In this document: positions 27,247 to 35,198 of the stretch, in pieces
Layout of the letters: each line of letters starts with the position of its first letter
Numbering within the stretch: the stretch's first letter is position 1
Source: Arthrobacter saudimassiliensis
Lineage (GTDB): Bacteria > Actinomycetota > Actinomycetes > Actinomycetales > Micrococcaceae
DNA: 64,000 nt
Assembly: GCA_900016675.1 (NCBI GenBank)
Contig: LN483072.1
Location: forward strand, 558,001 to 622,000
Direction: 5' to 3'
Made by a program: the position numbers and the translations under genes
Notes under the pieces: generated by a model
What the model saw: only the letters and a program-made list of their open reading frames with translations
What the model was told of the DNA's origin: nothing
Databases searched by the model: none

Positions 27247-28788
27247 ATGGAATATCTGAACGCCGCCATCGTGGTGGCCTATCTCGTGGGCATGCTCGCC
27301 TTCGGCTGGTGGGGCAAGGCCCGCACCCGGAACGAAAGCGACTACCTGGTGGCCGGCCGCCGCCTGGGTCCCTTCTTCTACACCGGCACCATGGCCGCCG
27401 TCGTGCTCGGCGGCGCGTCCACCGTCGGCGGCGTGGGCCTGGGCTACCAGTACGGCATTTCCGGCATGTGGCTGGTCGTCGCCATCGGCGCCGGCGTGCT
27501 GCTGCTGAGCCTGCTGTTCGCCTCCACGCTGCAGAAGCTGAAGATCTACACGGTCTCGCAGATGCTCGGCCTGCGCTACGGACGCCAGTCCACGCAGGTC
27601 TCCTCCATCGTCATGCTGGCCTACACCCTGATGCTGTGCGCCACCTCCACCGGCGCCTACGCCACCATCTTCGTCGTGCTCTTCGGCTGGGAGCGCTGGC
27701 TGGCGATCGCCGTGGGCGGCGCCGTCGTGCTGATCTACTCCACGATCGGCGGCATGTGGTCCATCACCCTGGCGGACATGGCCCAGTTCATCATCAAGAC
27801 CATCGGCGTGTTCGCGCTGATGCTGCCCTTCACCTTCGCCGACGCCGGCGGGCTGGCCGGGATCCGCGAGCGGGTCGACGCCGAGTTCTTCAGCATCACC
27901 GGCATCGGCGCGCAGAGCATCATCACCTACTTCGTGGTCTACACGCTGGGCCTGCTGATCGGCCAGGACATCTGGCAGCGCGTCTTCACCGCCCGCACCC
28001 CGCTGATCGCCCGCTGGGGCGGCACCGCCGCCGGCATCTACTGCATCCTGTACGGCGTGGCCGGCGCCCTGATCGGCATGGCCGCCTCGGTCGTCCTGCC
28101 CGGCGTCGAGTCCAAGGACGACGTCTACGCCGACGTTGCGATGAACCTGCTGCCGGTGGGTATCGGCGGCCTGGTGCTCGCCGCCGCCGTCGCCGCGATG
28201 ATGTCCACCGCCTCCGGCTCGCTGATCGCCGCGGCCACCGTGGCGCGCGCCGACGTCGTGCCGTTCGTCCGCAGCTGGTTCGGCCGCAGCGCGGAAACCT
28301 CCGCCGGCAACCCCGAGCACGACGTCGCCCGGAACCGGGCCTGGGTGCTCGGACTGGGCCTGTTTGCCATCCTGCTGGCCATCCTGGTCCAGGACGTGGT
28401 CGCGGCGCTGACCATCGCCTACGACATCCTGGTCGGCGGCCTGCTGGTTGCCATCCTGGGCGGCCTGTTCTGGAAGCGCGGCACCGGCCAGGGCGCCTCC
28501 GCCTCCATGGCGGTGGGCACCGTGGTCACCCTCGCCACCATGATCTACCTCGAGGTCACCGCGGAGCAGCAGTACGACGGCATCTACGCCAACGAGCCGA
28601 TCTACTTCGGCCTCGTCGCCTCCGCCGTCGTCTACGTGGTGCTTTCCCTGCTCAGCCCGCGCACCGACGAGACCGTCATGCGCGGCTGGGAGGAGCGGCT
28701 GGCCGGCCGCGGCGTGGAGGACACCGACGCCGCCGGCGGAGCCCCGGGCGAAGCCCCGGACGCCCGCCCGGCGACCACACGGGGCTAG
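27247..28788 (+). CDS. Sodium:solute symporter (SSS family)
   Basis: 513-residue sodium-coupled transporter with about 13 transmembrane helices. Typical SSS features are KARTRNESDYLVAGRRLGPF near 25-45, the broken-helix region GGASTVGGVGLGYQYGISGMW, and GFYxLG-like packing in later helices; a charged tail ends the protein. The ATG at 27247 has a CAGGA site seven bases upstream; the alternative upstream GTG is dropped. Divergence from the XRE-cupin regulator and proximity to the ureohydrolase and ThDP decarboxylase suggest that it imports the compound these enzymes degrade. SSS substrates range from proline and pantothenate to polyamines. Confidence 0.87.
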   Translation: MEYLNAAIVVAYLVGMLAFGWWGKARTRNESDYLVAGRRLGPFFYTGTMAAVVLGGASTVGGVGLGYQYGISGMWLVVAIGAGVLLLSLLFASTLQKLKIYTVSQMLGLRYGRQSTQVSSIVMLAYTLMLCATSTGAYATIFVVLFGWERWLAIAVGGAVVLIYSTIGGMWSITLADMAQFIIKTIGVFALMLPFTFADAGGLAGIRERVDAEFFSITGIGAQSIITYFVVYTLGLLIGQDIWQRVFTARTPLIARWGGTAAGIYCILYGVAGALIGMAASVVLPGVESKDDVYADVAMNLLPVGIGGLVLAAAVAAMMSTASGSLIAAATVARADVVPFVRSWFGRSAETSAGNPEHDVARNRAWVLGLGLFAILLAILVQDVVAALTIAYDILVGGLLVAILGGLFWKRGTGQGASASMAVGTVVTLATMIYLEVTAEQQYDGIYANEPIYFGLVASAVVYVVLSLLSPRTDETVMRGWEERLAGRGVEDTDAAGGAPGEAPDARPATTRG

Positions 28789-28854
28789 GCCCCCAAGGCG
28801 CCGCTCCCGGCGCCGGCTCCCGGACGGCTCACCCCCGCCCGCCCGGCACCGGCG

Positions 28855-30051
28855 TCAGGAGCGGTTTCCGCCGGCCGGATCCACGGATCCGGCCGGCTTT
28901 TTCGTGCCTGCCGCGTCCTGGGCGGCGTCTTCGGGTTCCTCGGGCAGCTCGGCCACTTCGGCCGGATCCCCCTGGTCCTCGCCGATCCAGACCTTGATCA
29001 CGGCCCAGGCGACGGCGGCCAGCGGCACGGCCAGGATCGCACCGATGATGCCGGCCAGGATGGTGCCGGCCGTCAGGGCCAGCAGGATGACCAGCGCGTG
29101 GATGCTCAGGGAGCGGCCCATCACGACCGGCTGCAGCAGGTTTCCCTCGAGCTGGTTCACGCCGATGATCACCGCGACCACGATCAGCGCCACCACCGGC
29201 CCGTTGGCCACCAGGGCGATCAGCGCGGCGAGCACGCCGGCCGCCGTCGCGCCGACCAGCGGAATGAAGGCGCCCACGAACACGATCACGGCCAGCGGCA
29301 GGGCCAGCGGCACGCCCAGGAAGAACAGGGCGGCGCCGATGCACACGGCGTCCACCAGTGCCACGATCGCGGTGCCGCGGACGTAGCTGCCGAGGACCTC
29401 CATGGTCCGCGCACCGGCCAGCCGGGCCTTTTCCTTGCGGTCCTCGGGGAACCAGCGCAGGATGAACCGCCAGATCATGTCGCCGTCCTTCAGGAAGAAG
29501 AACAGCACCACGGCCATCAGCAGGAAGCCGGTGATGAAGTTGGTCGCGGCGGAAATGCCCGCCAGGGCTCCGGCGCCGGCGGTGCTGGAGGTGGCGAAGT
29601 CGACGGCGGCGTCGCGGGCGTCCTCCAGCATGTCGGTGTTGATTTCCAGCGGCCCGGACTGGACCAGCGCGTAGAGCTCGTCGAATCCGGCGACCGCCTG
29701 TTCGACCAGCGAGCTCCACTCGTTGCGGATGGCGAAGACGATGCCGGTGACCAGTCCGCCGAAGATCACCAGCAGCAGGACGAACGAGGTGATCGTGGCG
29801 AGCGCCCCAGGCCAGCCGTGCCGGCGCAGCCAGTTCACGAACGGCGCGATGGCGGCGGCCAGGATCAGCGCCAGCAGCACCGGAATGACCACCAGGGTCA
29901 CCCTCGTCAGCGCGTAGACCGTCACGGTGACCAGCAGCAGCACCAGCAGGAGCTGGGCGGAGCGGAGGCCGGCCCGGCCCAGCCCGTCGTTCCAGGTGCG
30001 GCCGCCCGGTTTCGGGGCGCCGGAGGCGGGCTCGTGGAGCTGGGTGGCCAT
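28855..30051 (-). CDS. AI-2E family transporter
   Basis: 398-residue membrane protein of the AI-2E transporter (PerM/TqsA) family, with about eight transmembrane helices. The family blocks IGVNQLEGNLLQPVVMG, VGAFIPLVGATAAGVLAAL and GAILAVPLAAVAWAVI are visible. Members export small molecules or act as Na+/H+ antiporters; an autoinducer-2 role is not implied by the name. The AGGAG site upstream of the ATG is nine bases away. It starts 15 bp after the acyl-CoA synthetase gene and is probably co-transcribed. The 3' end of its coding sequence contains the intrinsic terminator of the opposite gene. Confidence 0.87.
   Translation of the reverse strand: MATQLHEPASGAPKPGGRTWNDGLGRAGLRSAQLLLVLLLVTVTVYALTRVTLVVIPVLLALILAAAIAPFVNWLRRHGWPGALATITSFVLLLVIFGGLVTGIVFAIRNEWSSLVEQAVAGFDELYALVQSGPLEINTDMLEDARDAAVDFATSSTAGAGALAGISAATNFITGFLLMAVVLFFFLKDGDMIWRFILRWFPEDRKEKARLAGARTMEVLGSYVRGTAIVALVDAVCIGAALFFLGVPLALPLAVIVFVGAFIPLVGATAAGVLAALIALVANGPVVALIVVAVIIGVNQLEGNLLQPVVMGRSLSIHALVILLALTAGTILAGIIGAILAVPLAAVAWAVIKVWIGEDQGDPAEVAELPEEPEDAAQDAAGTKKPAGSVDPAGGNRS
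28870..28902 (+). terminator. Intrinsic terminator of the SSS gene inside the AI-2E coding sequence
   Basis: GCCGGCCGGATCC, a two-base AC turn and its exact reverse complement are followed by TTTTT at 28898-28902. The element acts on the plus strand but lies within the last codons of the minus-strand gene. Confidence 0.8.
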
Positions 30052-30066
30052 GGGAGGGTTCTCCTG

Positions 30067-31803
30067 TCAGTCCTGGTCCTGCGGCGGGTCCTGCAGCCGG
30101 TCCTTGACGTGCCGGCGCAGCACCTTGCCGATCAGCGACCGCGGAAGGTCCTGTATCTGAACGATCCTACGGGGTACCTTGTAGGCCGCCAGTTCGCGGC
30201 GGACGAAGGTCCGCAGCTCTTCGGCGTCGATGACCTCGCCGGAGGGAACCACCGCGGCCACCACCTCTTCTCCGCCGCCCACCCGGGTCATCCCGACGAC
30301 GGCGGCCTCGGCCACCGAAGGATGCCGCTTGAGCGCCTCCTCCACCTCGGACGGGGAGACGTTGAAGCCGCCGGTGATGATCAGCTCCTTGATCCGGTCC
30401 CGGACCGTCACGAAGCCGTCCTCATCGACGCTCACGATGTCTCCGGTACGGAACCAGCCGCCGTCGAGCAGCGCCGCCCTGGTGTCCTCCGGACGGTTCC
30501 AGTACCCCTGGAAGACCTGCGGCCCGCGGATCAGCAGCTCCCCCTCCTGCCCCGGCTCCCGGTCCCGGTCCGGGTTCTCGGGATCCACGACGCGGATGTC
30601 GGTCAGCGGGAAGGGCACGCCGACCGTTCCGGGGCGGCGGGTGGGGCCCATCGGGTTGCCGAGCGCGATCGGCGAGGTTTCGGTGAGCCCGTAGCCTTCG
30701 ATCAGCAGGCCTCCGGTGGCTTCCTCCCAGCGGCGGACCGTCTCCACGGGCAGGTTCATGGCGCCGGAGATCGCGAAGCGCACGCCGCTCAGCGATATGC
30801 CCCGCTTCTGTGCCCCCTCGACCAGCCGGTCGTAGATGGGCGGCACGGCGGGCAGGAACGTGGGCGGGGTCGTCGCGGCGGCGTCCAGGACCAGGTCGAC
30901 GTCGAAGCGCGGGAACAGCACCAGCCGGGCCCCGACCGCCATGGCCGTGGTCAGGGACAGCGTCAGCCCGTACGCGTGGAACATGGGCAGCACGCCGTAG
31001 AACGTCTCGCCGCCGTCGCGCAGCCCGGGCACCCATGCCCGGCCCTGCGCGGCGTTCGCCGCCAGGTTCGCGTGCGTGAGCATGGCCCCCTTGGGGTGGC
31101 CGGTGGTCCCGCTGGTGTACTGGATGACCGCGAGGTCCCCGGGCACGGGCCGGCGGTGCCGCTGCGGCAGCGGGCGGCCCTTGAGCAGCTGCCGCCAGGA
31201 GGTCACCGGGCGGGGCTCCTGCCGGACCTTGTCCTTGACGGTCAGCGCCGCGCGCGCCTTGCGGGCGGCCGGGACGGGCAGCTTCAGCTTCAGCCGGGTG
31301 CCCCGCGGCATGGCCTCCACCAGGTTCACGGAGACGATGCTGCGCAGGGCCAGGTCCTCGGGCAGGCCCTGCAGGCGGTCCACCACCTTGTCCCAGGCGA
31401 TGGCGACGACGGCGTCGTGGTCTTCGAACTGGTGGCGCAGTTCCCGGTCGGTGTAGAGGGGGTTGTGTTCCACCACCACGGCCCCCAGCCGCAGCACGGC
31501 GTAGAACGCCACCACATGCTGCGGGCAGTTCGGCATCACCAGGGCGACCCGGTCTCCGGCCTTGACGCCCAGCCGGCGCAGCCCGGCCGCGGCGGCGCGG
31601 ATCTGGTCGCCGAGTTCTCCGTAGGTGGTGCTGCGGTCAAAGAAGACCAGGGCCGGATGCCTGCCGTATCGGCGCACGGACTGCTCCAGCAGGTCCACGA
31701 GCGAAACGTCGGGCAGCTGCGGCGCGGCGGGAACGCCGTCGGCGTAGTGCCGGGTCCAGGGGCGGATTGGCTCCGGGTGCGGGGTGCTGTTCTTCCTGCT
31801 CAC
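30067..31803 (-). CDS. Long-chain fatty-acid--CoA ligase (AMP-binding, FadD type)
   Basis: 578-residue adenylate-forming enzyme. The AMP-binding loop YTSGTTGHPKGAMLTH is at 229-244, followed by GYGLTETSPIALGNP, the FRTGDIVSVDEDG hinge region and KELIITGGFNVSP motif; the C-terminal catalytic Lys lies in LPRSLIGKVLR. It activates a fatty acid to acyl-CoA via an acyl adenylate. The start is GTG, and a TAAAGT -10 box ends six bases upstream, so the mRNA appears leaderless. The AI-2E gene follows 15 bp downstream. It could supply acyl-CoA starters to the type III polyketide synthase, but that is speculation because the loci are separate. Confidence 0.9.
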   Translation of the reverse strand: MSRKNSTPHPEPIRPWTRHYADGVPAAPQLPDVSLVDLLEQSVRRYGRHPALVFFDRSTTYGELGDQIRAAAAGLRRLGVKAGDRVALVMPNCPQHVVAFYAVLRLGAVVVEHNPLYTDRELRHQFEDHDAVVAIAWDKVVDRLQGLPEDLALRSIVSVNLVEAMPRGTRLKLKLPVPAARKARAALTVKDKVRQEPRPVTSWRQLLKGRPLPQRHRRPVPGDLAVIQYTSGTTGHPKGAMLTHANLAANAAQGRAWVPGLRDGGETFYGVLPMFHAYGLTLSLTTAMAVGARLVLFPRFDVDLVLDAAATTPPTFLPAVPPIYDRLVEGAQKRGISLSGVRFAISGAMNLPVETVRRWEEATGGLLIEGYGLTETSPIALGNPMGPTRRPGTVGVPFPLTDIRVVDPENPDRDREPGQEGELLIRGPQVFQGYWNRPEDTRAALLDGGWFRTGDIVSVDEDGFVTVRDRIKELIITGGFNVSPSEVEEALKRHPSVAEAAVVGMTRVGGGEEVVAAVVPSGEVIDAEELRTFVRRELAAYKVPRRIVQIQDLPRSLIGKVLRRHVKDRLQDPPQDQD

Positions 31804-31809
31804 GGTTCG

Positions 31810-31815
31810 ACTTTA
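31810..31815 (-). promoter_or_regulatory. -10 hexamer of the acyl-CoA ligase gene, leaderless geometry
   Basis: TAAAGT on the minus strand ends six bases before the GTG start at 31803. Confidence 0.5.
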
Positions 31816-31889
31816 GCGGGCGCTCCTGTGGGTTTGCGCAGGGGCACCGCCGACGGCCCGGCCTTCCCCCGCGGGCGGGCGGTCTCGGC

Positions 31890-31895
31890 TACACT
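31890..31895 (+). promoter_or_regulatory. -10 hexamer of the riboswitch transcript
   Basis: TACACT lies about six bases before the first paired base of the Mn riboswitch, so transcription would start at the aptamer. Confidence 0.5.
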
Positions 31896-31900
31896 GGAGC

Positions 31901-32018
31901 GCTGAAGGGGAGTAGCTCCGAGACCGCCGGCCCTGCCGCGGTGTCGCGGCCTGTCGACATACTGGCCTGATCGGCCCGGCAGTCCACCCGCACGGCGGGC
32001 GAGCGAGACCTTCGGCCA
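31901..32018 (+). ncRNA. Manganese riboswitch (yybP-ykoY class)
   Basis: The two conserved loops of this class are present: GGGGAGTAGC in the first half (31907-31916) and GCGAGACCTT near the end. The closing stem P1 pairs GCTGAAGG (31901-31908) with CCTTCGGC (32009-32016), one G-U pair. Inner stems of GC-rich variable sequence lie between. In known members Mn2+ docks the two loops and turns on Mn export genes. It precedes a ferritin-like/VIT1 transporter gene by about 60 bp, so it should switch on metal export or storage when manganese is high. Confidence 0.88.
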
Positions 32019-32031
32019 GCAGTCGTACGCC

Positions 32032-32062
32032 GGCCGGAGCCCCCGTGTTGCCTGCTCCGGCC
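32032..32062 (+). promoter_or_regulatory. Expression-platform hairpin of the Mn riboswitch
   Basis: GGCCGGAGC (32032-32040) pairs perfectly with GCTCCGGCC (32054-32062), just before the ribosome binding site ACAGGAG at about 32066. It could act as a terminator or as a structure that gates translation; no T-tract is present, so the mode is open. Confidence 0.5.
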
Positions 32063-32076
32063 CTGACAGGAGCACA

Positions 32077-33204
32077 GTGAATCCCACCGCCGACACCCCG
32101 ACGCCCGGCGAAGAGCCCTCCCCCGAGCCCTCTGCCCAGGACATCCGCCGCTGGCGGCAGTACCTGGCCGACGAGCGGGCCGAAGCCGCAACCTACCGCT
32201 ACCTCGCCGACCGGCGGCAGGGCGAGGAGCGGGACATCCTGCTGCGGCTGGCCGATGCGGAAGGCCGGCATGAGGAGCATTGGCTGAAGCTGCTCGGAGG
32301 CCACGCCGACCAGCGGCTGCGCCCGTCCTGGCGCAACCGGCTGCTCGGGTTCCTGGCCCGCCGGTTCGGGTCCGTCTTCGTCCTGGCCCTCGCCCAGCGG
32401 GCGGAGGGCCGCTCCCCGTACAGCCGGGATCCCTCCGCCACCCCCGCCATGGCCGCTGACGAACAGATCCATGAAGAAGTCATCCGCGGCCTGGCCACCC
32501 GCGGGCGCACCCGGCTCTCCGGCAACTTCCGGGCCGCGGTGTTCGGCGCCAATGACGGCCTGGTCTCCAACCTGGCGCTGATCATGGGCATCGGCGCCAC
32601 CGGAGTCTCCAGCACCTTCATCCTGATCAGCGGGCTCTCCGGGCTGCTCTCCGGGGCGCTGTCGATGGGGGCCGGGGAGTATGTCTCGGTCCGCTCCCAG
32701 CGGGAGCTGCTGGACGCCTCGAAGCCCACGCAGATCACCCTCTCCGCGGCCAAGTCCCTGGACATCGACGCCAACGAGCTGGTGCTCATCTACCGCGCCC
32801 GGGGCATGAGCAAGGAAGCCGCGGAGCACCGCGCCGCCGAACGCATGGGCCTGTTCAGCTGCGACTGCGATCCGAGCCTGTCGCTGAACCCCGAGGCCGG
32901 GGACGCCGCCGACGAGTACGAAGAGGTCGGCACCGGGCTGGGCGCGGCGGTGTCCAGCTTCTGCTTCTTCGCCTCCGGAGCGATCGTGCCGGTGCTGCCG
33001 TACCTGTTCGGGCTGACCGGCATGACCGCCGTCGTCGTCTCCCTGGTCCTGGTCGGGCTGGCGCTGCTGTTCACCGGCGGCGTCGTCGGCCTGCTCTCCG
33101 GCACCTCCCCGCTGCTGCGGGGGCTGCGCCAGCTGGCCATCGGCTTCGGCGCCGCCGGCGTGACCTACGTGCTGGGCCTGGTCTTCGGCGTCGCCGTCGG
33201 CTAG
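32077..33204 (+). CDS. Ferritin-like/VIT1 family Mn2+/Fe2+ transporter (MbfA-like)
   Basis: 375-residue fusion. Residues about 22-145 form a rubrerythrin/ferritin-like domain with likely metal ligands in ADERAEAATY (Glu36), LADAEGRHEEHW (Glu62, His65) and ADEQIHEE (Glu129, His132). Residues about 148-375 are a VIT1/CCC1 transporter with the FGANDGLVSNLALIMGIGA signature, five transmembrane helices and a cytosolic metal-binding insert; a CDCD motif lies near 268. Membrane-bound ferritin (MbfA) proteins of this kind export iron in alphaproteobacteria. Here control by a Mn riboswitch points to manganese export or a dual role. GTG start, ACAGGAG ribosome binding site. Confidence 0.88.
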   Translation: MNPTADTPTPGEEPSPEPSAQDIRRWRQYLADERAEAATYRYLADRRQGEERDILLRLADAEGRHEEHWLKLLGGHADQRLRPSWRNRLLGFLARRFGSVFVLALAQRAEGRSPYSRDPSATPAMAADEQIHEEVIRGLATRGRTRLSGNFRAAVFGANDGLVSNLALIMGIGATGVSSTFILISGLSGLLSGALSMGAGEYVSVRSQRELLDASKPTQITLSAAKSLDIDANELVLIYRARGMSKEAAEHRAAERMGLFSCDCDPSLSLNPEAGDAADEYEEVGTGLGAAVSSFCFFASGAIVPVLPYLFGLTGMTAVVVSLVLVGLALLFTGGVVGLLSGTSPLLRGLRQLAIGFGAAGVTYVLGLVFGVAVG

Positions 33205-33205
33205 C

Positions 33206-33228
33206 GGCGGGCCCGACGGCGGCCCGCC
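33206..33228. terminator. Bidirectional terminator hairpin
   Basis: GGCGGGCC-N7-GGCCCGCC lies between the convergent VIT1-type gene and the ABC ATPase gene. It has no T-tract. Confidence 0.5.
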
Positions 33229-33233
33229 GGGCC

Positions 33234-34121
33234 TCAGCCGGCTGCCGCCGCCTGGCGGATGTCCGCTGCCTCCTGGCCGTGGCCGCCAAGCTGCTCAAGC
33301 TCGTGGGCCAGCTCCTCCAGCTCCGCTCCGCCGGCCATCTGCGTGGTCAGGTCGTCCAGGCTGATGCCGTCCTTGGTGTGGTAGCCGATCGACCGGCCGC
33401 GCTTGAGCAGCAGGAACCGGTCCCCCACCGGATAGGCGTGGTGCGGGTTGTGGGTAATGAACACCACGCCCAGCCCGCGGTCCCGGGCCTGGAGGATGTA
33501 GCGCAGCACCACGCCTGACTGCTTGACGCCCAGCGCCGCGGTGGGCTCGTCGAGGATCAGCACCTTCGCCCCGAAGTACACCGCCCTGGCGATGGCGACG
33601 GACTGCCGCTCGCCGCCGGACAGCTGGCCGATCGGCTGCTCCGGATCCCGCAGGTCGATGCCCATGCCGGCCAGTTCGGTGCGGGTGATCTCCTTCATCC
33701 GCCGCACGTCGAGCCGCTTGAAGGGCCCGGCGCCCACGGTGAGCTCGGAGCCGAGGAAGAAGTTCCGCCAGACCGGCATCAGCGGCACCACGGCCAGGTC
33801 CTGGTACACGGTGGCGATCCCGGCGTCGAGCGCCTTGCGCGGCGAGGTGAAGACCGTCTCCTCGCCGCCCACCAGCAGCGTGCCTTCGTCGTGGCGGTGC
33901 AGGCCGGACATGATCTTGATCAGCGTGGACTTGCCGGCGCCGTTGTCGCCCAGCACGCAGGTGACCCGCCCGGCCTCCACGTCCAGGTCCACCCCGCCGA
34001 GGGCATGGATGTTGCCGTAGCGCTTGCCGACGCCGCGCAGGCTCAGCAGCCCGGTGTCGCCGCCGGCAGCGGCCGAGGGGTGGCCGTCCGGCAGGGCTGC
34101 GCTTTCAGGGGTGGCGCTCAT
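33234..34121 (-). CDS. Sugar ABC transporter ATP-binding protein (single NBD)
   Basis: 295-residue ATPase with Walker [13 protein letters not shown], signature [14 protein letters not shown], Walker [13 protein letters not shown] and the His switch FITHNPHHA. It contains one nucleotide-binding domain, as in the fructose system FrcA, rather than the fused pair of RbsA/XylG. It overlaps the permease stop by 4 bp (ATGA) and is the last gene of a substrate-binding protein - permease - ATPase operon. A ribose/fructose/inositol-class carbohydrate is the likely substrate. Its C-terminal 30 residues are a Glu/Gln/Ala-rich tail. Confidence 0.9.
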   Translation of the reverse strand: MSATPESAALPDGHPSAAAGGDTGLLSLRGVGKRYGNIHALGGVDLDVEAGRVTCVLGDNGAGKSTLIKIMSGLHRHDEGTLLVGGEETVFTSPRKALDAGIATVYQDLAVVPLMPVWRNFFLGSELTVGAGPFKRLDVRRMKEITRTELAGMGIDLRDPEQPIGQLSGGERQSVAIARAVYFGAKVLILDEPTAALGVKQSGVVLRYILQARDRGLGVVFITHNPHHAYPVGDRFLLLKRGRSIGYHTKDGISLDDLTTQMAGGAELEELAHELEQLGGHGQEAADIRQAAAAG

Positions 34122-35176
34122 TTGCTTTCCTCCGCACGCCGTTTCACGACAAGGTTGACGATCGTGGCCAGCAGCAGCATCAGGCCGAGGAAGAACTTGA
34201 ACCAGTCCGGGTTCCACTCGGCGTACACGATGCCCTTGTTGGCCATTCCGAAGATGAACGCGCCGATCGCCCCGCCGATCGCCGAGCCGTAGCCGCCGGT
34301 CAGCAGGCAGCCGCCGATCACCGCGGCGATGATGTACAGGAACTCGTTGCCGATGCCCTCGCCGGACTGCACCGTCTCGAACGCGAAGAGGTTGTGCATG
34401 CCCAGCAGCCAGCCGCAGAAGCCGACCGCCATGAACAGCGCGATCTTGGTCCTGGCGACCGGGACGCCGACGGCGCGGGCCGCGTTCCCGTCGCCGCCGG
34501 CGGCAAAGATCCAGTTCCCGGCCCGGGTGCGGAGCAGGATCCAGGAGGCCACCGCCACCAGCGCGATCCACATGAACACCGTGATCTTCACTTCCACGCC
34601 GGCGATGGTCACCGCCGAGGCGAAGACGGCCTTCGCCGAGGCGAAACCGTCCATGTCGGAGATCCTCGGCGACGAGACGCTGCCGCCGACCGCGCGGGTC
34701 AGGCCCAGGTTCAGGCCGGTGAGCATCAGGAACGTCGCCAGCGTGACCACGAAGGAGGGCAGCTTGGTGCGGATCAGCAGCCAGCCGTTCAGGAAGCCGA
34801 TGCCCAGCGAAACGGCCAGGGCCAGGCCGACCCCCACCCACAGGTTCAGCGAGAAGTACCAGCTGAACAGGGATGCGGTCAGGGCGGAGCTGATCACGGC
34901 GACGCCGGCCGAGAGATCGAATTCGCCGCCGATGATCAGCAGCGACACGGCCACGGCCATGATGCCGATGGTCGAGGAACCGTACAGCACGGTGGCGAAG
35001 GACCCCGGCTGCAGGAAGGTCGGGGCGACGACGGCGAAGAACGCGAACATGGCGACGGCGCCCACCAGGGCGCCGAATTCGGGGCGGCCGAGGAGGCGGA
35101 CCGGAAGGCTCTTCCGGCGGGCCGGCCCCGCGCCGCCGGGCGCCGCGGGCGGACGGGTCATTGTTGCATGCGACAT
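34118..35176 (-). CDS. Sugar ABC transporter permease (BPD_transp_2 family)
   Basis: 352-residue integral membrane permease with about ten transmembrane helices, of the RbsC/FrcC/XylH family. The conserved [12 protein letters not shown] segment near residue 83 and [20 protein letters not shown] segment in the second half are diagnostic. It works with the ATPase encoded immediately downstream (4-bp overlap) and the lipoprotein encoded 22 bp upstream. The substrate class is a five- or six-carbon sugar or polyol; the sequence does not say which. Confidence 0.9.
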   Translation of the reverse strand: MSHATMTRPPAAPGGAGPARRKSLPVRLLGRPEFGALVGAVAMFAFFAVVAPTFLQPGSFATVLYGSSTIGIMAVAVSLLIIGGEFDLSAGVAVISSALTASLFSWYFSLNLWVGVGLALAVSLGIGFLNGWLLIRTKLPSFVVTLATFLMLTGLNLGLTRAVGGSVSSPRISDMDGFASAKAVFASAVTIAGVEVKITVFMWIALVAVASWILLRTRAGNWIFAAGGDGNAARAVGVPVARTKIALFMAVGFCGWLLGMHNLFAFETVQSGEGIGNEFLYIIAAVIGGCLLTGGYGSAIGGAIGAFIFGMANKGIVYAEWNPDWFKFFLGLMLLLATIVNLVVKRRAEESK

Positions 35177-35198
35177 GGGTTCTCCTTTTGCCCGCGGG

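Noticed and set aside
29098-31905. 935-codon plus-strand frame opposite AI-2E and acyl-CoA ligase
   Set aside because: Antisense shadow; low-complexity composition; no start signal.
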